From Actinomycetota bacterium (lineage in GTDB: Bacteria; Actinomycetota; Actinomycetes; Nanopelagicales; Nanopelagicaceae): DNA of 8,732 nucleotides. Of the stretch, positions 6,846 through 8,732 are shown piece by piece. Position numbers and translations under genes: made by a program. The notes under the pieces are model-generated. The model did not search any database, had not been told where the DNA came from, and was given only the letters and a program-made list of their open reading frames with translations. Where the stretch lies: assembly GCA_009700715.1 (NCBI GenBank), contig WLLM01000024.1, positions 1-8,732 on the forward strand, written 5' to 3'. Every line of letters starts with the position of its first letter. The first letter of the stretch is position 1.

Positions 6846-7622
6846 ATGGCGGCGAGATTTGATGCGGCGAAAATGCCCCTTCTTGAGCATCTACGTGAGT
6901 TTAGAAAACGAGTAGTTCGATCAGCAAGTGCGATCTCGCTGGCAGCGCTAATTGGTTGGTTCTTCTATAACGAAATCATCACCAAGCTTGCGAAGCCGGT
7001 CTGTGATTTGGCGGCGGCACAACGCACGGGTTCCAATACTTGTGGATCTCTTTATATAAATGGTGTTCTGGGGCCGCTAAACCTTCAAATAAAGGTGGCG
7101 CTACTAACGGGTGTGATTCTGAGTGCACCAATCTGGTTGTACCAACTTTGGGCCTTCATAGCTCCAGCGTTACACCGCAAAGAGAAACGTAACTCCATCT
7201 TCTTCTTTGTTGCAGCAACTCCTTTCTTCGCTGCGGGAACTTATCTCGGTTATTCGATTTTGCCGGTGGCGATAAAAGTTCTTTTTGGTTTTACTCCCGA
7301 GTCGCTTACCAACCTAGTCAAGTTTGACGACTATCTCGACTTCGTCATGCGGGCGATTCTGCTCTTTGGAATAGCCTTCGAACTTCCCGTCTTTCTAGTG
7401 ACATTTAATTTGATCGGTTTTTTGAGCGGTGTTGCAATATTGCGACCATGGCGAATATGGGTCTTCTGCATTGTGCTCTTCGTGGCTGGATTTACACCGA
7501 GCGCAGATCCACTTTCAATGATTCTGCTCGCGGTTCCGTTGATCCTGCTCTATTTACTATCTGGCCTCTTTGCACTTTGGAATGATCGGCGACGAGCGAA
7601 AAAAGAAAACCACCTGGAATAA
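6846..7622 (+). CDS. tatC: Twin-arginine translocase subunit TatC
   Basis: TatC is the polytopic membrane receptor for twin-arginine signal peptides. The 258-residue protein starts with the cytoplasmic signature MPLLEHLREFRKRVV (residues 10-24, with E15), part of the signal-binding site. Six membrane segments follow at about 27-42, 83-103, 117-139, 165-190, 203-216 and 223-243. FGIAFELPV at 174-182 contains the conserved E179, equivalent to E. coli E170, and the loop FTPSADPLS before the last helix is typical. A positively charged tail (NDRRRAKK) ends it. An adjoining GTG at 6843 is in frame and equally possible, and ATG at 6873 (M10) would begin exactly at the signature. No clear ribosome-binding site is seen. 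Only 26 bases separate it from tatA and two from dagK. Confidence 0.94.
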   Translation: MAARFDAAKMPLLEHLREFRKRVVRSASAISLAALIGWFFYNEIITKLAKPVCDLAAAQRTGSNTCGSLYINGVLGPLNLQIKVALLTGVILSAPIWLYQLWAFIAPALHRKEKRNSIFFFVAATPFFAAGTYLGYSILPVAIKVLFGFTPESLTNLVKFDDYLDFVMRAILLFGIAFELPVFLVTFNLIGFLSGVAILRPWRIWVFCIVLFVAGFTPSADPLSMILLAVPLILLYLLSGLFALWNDRRRAKKENHLE

Positions 7623-7624
7623 CG

Positions 7625-8500
7625 ATGTGGGCAATCGTAGTAAATCCAATTTCCGGTGGTGGCAACGGCGCCATTCGCGGGAAAGAGGTTGCCGGTTATT
7701 TTGCTAGCCACGATCTGGATTACACAATTATTACCGCAACTTCAGCGCAGAAACTTCGCGCTAATTTAGATAACTTTCTTGATCTTCCAGAAGGAAGGCA
7801 ATGTCAGGGAGTTATAGCAGTTGGTGGAGATGGACTTGCGCACTTAGTAATCCAATCTGTTGCTCCAAGAAAGATTCCGTTTACAGTAATTCCAGCAGGT
7901 ACTGGCAATGATCTAGTAAGAGCCCTAGGGTGGAGCCTTGATTCCATAAATGAACAATTGAATTTTGTAACAACAACTAGACCGACACCGCTTGATCTCG
8001 GGATGGTTGATTCAGAGTGGTTTGGGGCAATCCTGTCAACGGGATTTGATTCGGTTGTTAATGAGCGAGCCAACGCAATGACGTGGCCGAAAGGTCCGAT
8101 GAAGTACAACGTCGCAATCGCTTTAGAGCTCCCAAAATTTTCGCCGGTTCAATACACAATCCAACTAGATACACAGTTACTGCAAGTTGAAGCGATGCTA
8201 ATAGCAGTAGCCAACGGAAAGAGTTACGGTGGCGGAATGCAGGTCTGTCCAAACGCATCGATGACGGACGGGCTTTTTGATGTCATGATTCTTCATCCAG
8301 TTAGCAAAGTAGAGTTTATAAAGGTCTTTCCAAAAGTATTTAAAGGTGCTCATATTGACCATCCGCAAGTTCGAATTTATCGCAGCGCCAAAGTTTCAAT
8401 CTCATCCTCGGCGGTGGCATATGCCGATGGCGAACGGATCGGCGGTTTACCAGTTCGTGCTGAATGTATGGCAGGTGCTGGACTATCGTGGACCCCGTGA
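7625..8500 (+). CDS. Diacylglycerol kinase-family lipid kinase
   Basis: This 291-residue protein belongs to the DAGK_cat/YegS-type lipid kinases, which phosphorylate diacylglycerol or related lipids with ATP at the inner face of the membrane. The N-terminal catalytic domain has VVNPISGGG at 5-13, GGDG at 67-70 and PAGTGNDLVRALG at 90-102, the nucleotide-binding motifs. The beta-sandwich domain has STGFD at 138-142, GGGMQVCPNA at 202-211, DGLFD at 215-219 and ADGE at 267-270, with the conserved acidic pair. A recycling role for diacylglycerol in phospholipid synthesis is likely, but a sphingosine-like or other lipid substrate cannot be excluded. The ATG lies two bases after the tatC stop with a weak GGA six bases upstream, and the stop overlaps helY (GTGA). 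Confidence 0.9.
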   Translation: MWAIVVNPISGGGNGAIRGKEVAGYFASHDLDYTIITATSAQKLRANLDNFLDLPEGRQCQGVIAVGGDGLAHLVIQSVAPRKIPFTVIPAGTGNDLVRALGWSLDSINEQLNFVTTTRPTPLDLGMVDSEWFGAILSTGFDSVVNERANAMTWPKGPMKYNVAIALELPKFSPVQYTIQLDTQLLQVEAMLIAVANGKSYGGGMQVCPNASMTDGLFDVMILHPVSKVEFIKVFPKVFKGAHIDHPQVRIYRSAKVSISSSAVAYADGERIGGLPVRAECMAGAGLSWTP

Positions 8501-8732
8501 GTACACCCGCTGAAAAATTCGCCGCTGCAAAGAGCAGAAGCAAACACGCGGTTACTGAAGAATTTCTGGCTCAGTCACCTTTTCCTTTTGATGAGTTCCA
8601 AATTCAAGCCTGTCATGCCGTCGAGAGCGGACATGGAGTATTGGTCGCAGCTCCCACTGGTGCAGGAAAAACTGTCGTCGGAGAGTTCGCTGCCTTCTTA
8701 GCGCTTAAAAATGGCAAGAAGTGTTTTTACAC
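8497..8732 (+). CDS. helY: HelY-type DExH-box helicase, N-terminal fragment (runs off right edge)
   Basis: Seventy-eight codons are visible before the window ends. They match the N terminus of the actinobacterial Ski2/Mtr4-like helicase HelY: a charged, variable leader (residues 1-25), then PFPFDEFQIQAC at 28-39, which aligns with the Q-motif region, the Walker A motif APTGAGKT at 52-59, and VGEFAAFLAL and KCFYT just before the edge. Such proteins are ATP-dependent RNA or nucleic-acid helicases. The GTG at 8497 shares GTGA with the dagK stop, the usual coupling here; a GTG at 8488, three codons upstream in frame, is an alternative with a weak AGGTG ten bases before it. Location after tatC and the lipid kinase matches the conserved actinobacterial order. 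Confidence 0.9.
   Translation, partial: MSTPAEKFAAAKSRSKHAVTEEFLAQSPFPFDEFQIQACHAVESGHGVLVAAPTGAGKTVVGEFAAFLALKNGKKCFY

Noticed and set aside
8340..8543. Minus-strand reading frame across the dagK-helY junction
   Set aside because: It is antisense to two well-supported conserved genes and its product shows no recognisable family pattern.

Overview
The window is a gene-dense chromosomal stretch from an actinobacterium. The order metH, HAD phosphatase, RecB-like nuclease (reversed), trmI, pafB, pafC, tatA, tatC, lipid kinase, helY is the conserved actinobacterial neighbourhood that normally surrounds the Pup-proteasome genes. Base composition looks close to even rather than GC-rich, genes overlap or nearly touch, and several starts seem to be leaderless. 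Together these suggest a streamlined, lower-GC member such as the freshwater acI group (Nanopelagicales, 'Planktophila'-like). That placement is inferred from gene order and composition, not from a marker gene.

Layout. Positions 2-3021 carry the C-terminal two thirds of cobalamin-dependent methionine synthase (metH, open at the left edge), coupled by a TTGA overlap to a HAD phosphatase. Positions 2996-3751 on the minus strand carry a small PD-(D/E)XK nuclease with an iron-sulfur cysteine set; its end overlaps the HAD gene tail to tail. A 78-base divergent region (3752-3829) separates it from trmI (3830-4714), the tRNA m1A58 methyltransferase. pafB (4698-5648) and pafC (5641-6576) follow, overlapping trmI and each other. 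tatA (6628-6819) and tatC (6846-7622) encode Tat translocon parts, dagK (7625-8500) a lipid kinase, and helY (from 8497) a DExH helicase that runs off the right edge. No gene-free stretch exceeds 80 bases. I saw no tRNA, rRNA, CRISPR, insertion sequence or convincing terminator.

Main point. In relatives that have it, the pupylation-proteasome block (arc/mpa, dop, pup, prcB, prcA, pafA) lies between trmI and pafB. Here trmI and pafB overlap by 17 bases, with a good ribosome-binding site for pafB inside trmI. The block is therefore absent from this site, with no remnant, while the DNA-damage regulator pair PafB/PafC is kept. This fits PafBC working as a transcriptional activator independently of pupylation. 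Whether the cluster was lost or sits elsewhere cannot be decided from this window.

The plus-strand genes from trmI to helY probably form one long transcription unit with at least one internal promoter before tatA. trmI and the nuclease appear to be driven from back-to-back -10 elements placed so that the mRNAs begin at or next to the start codon.
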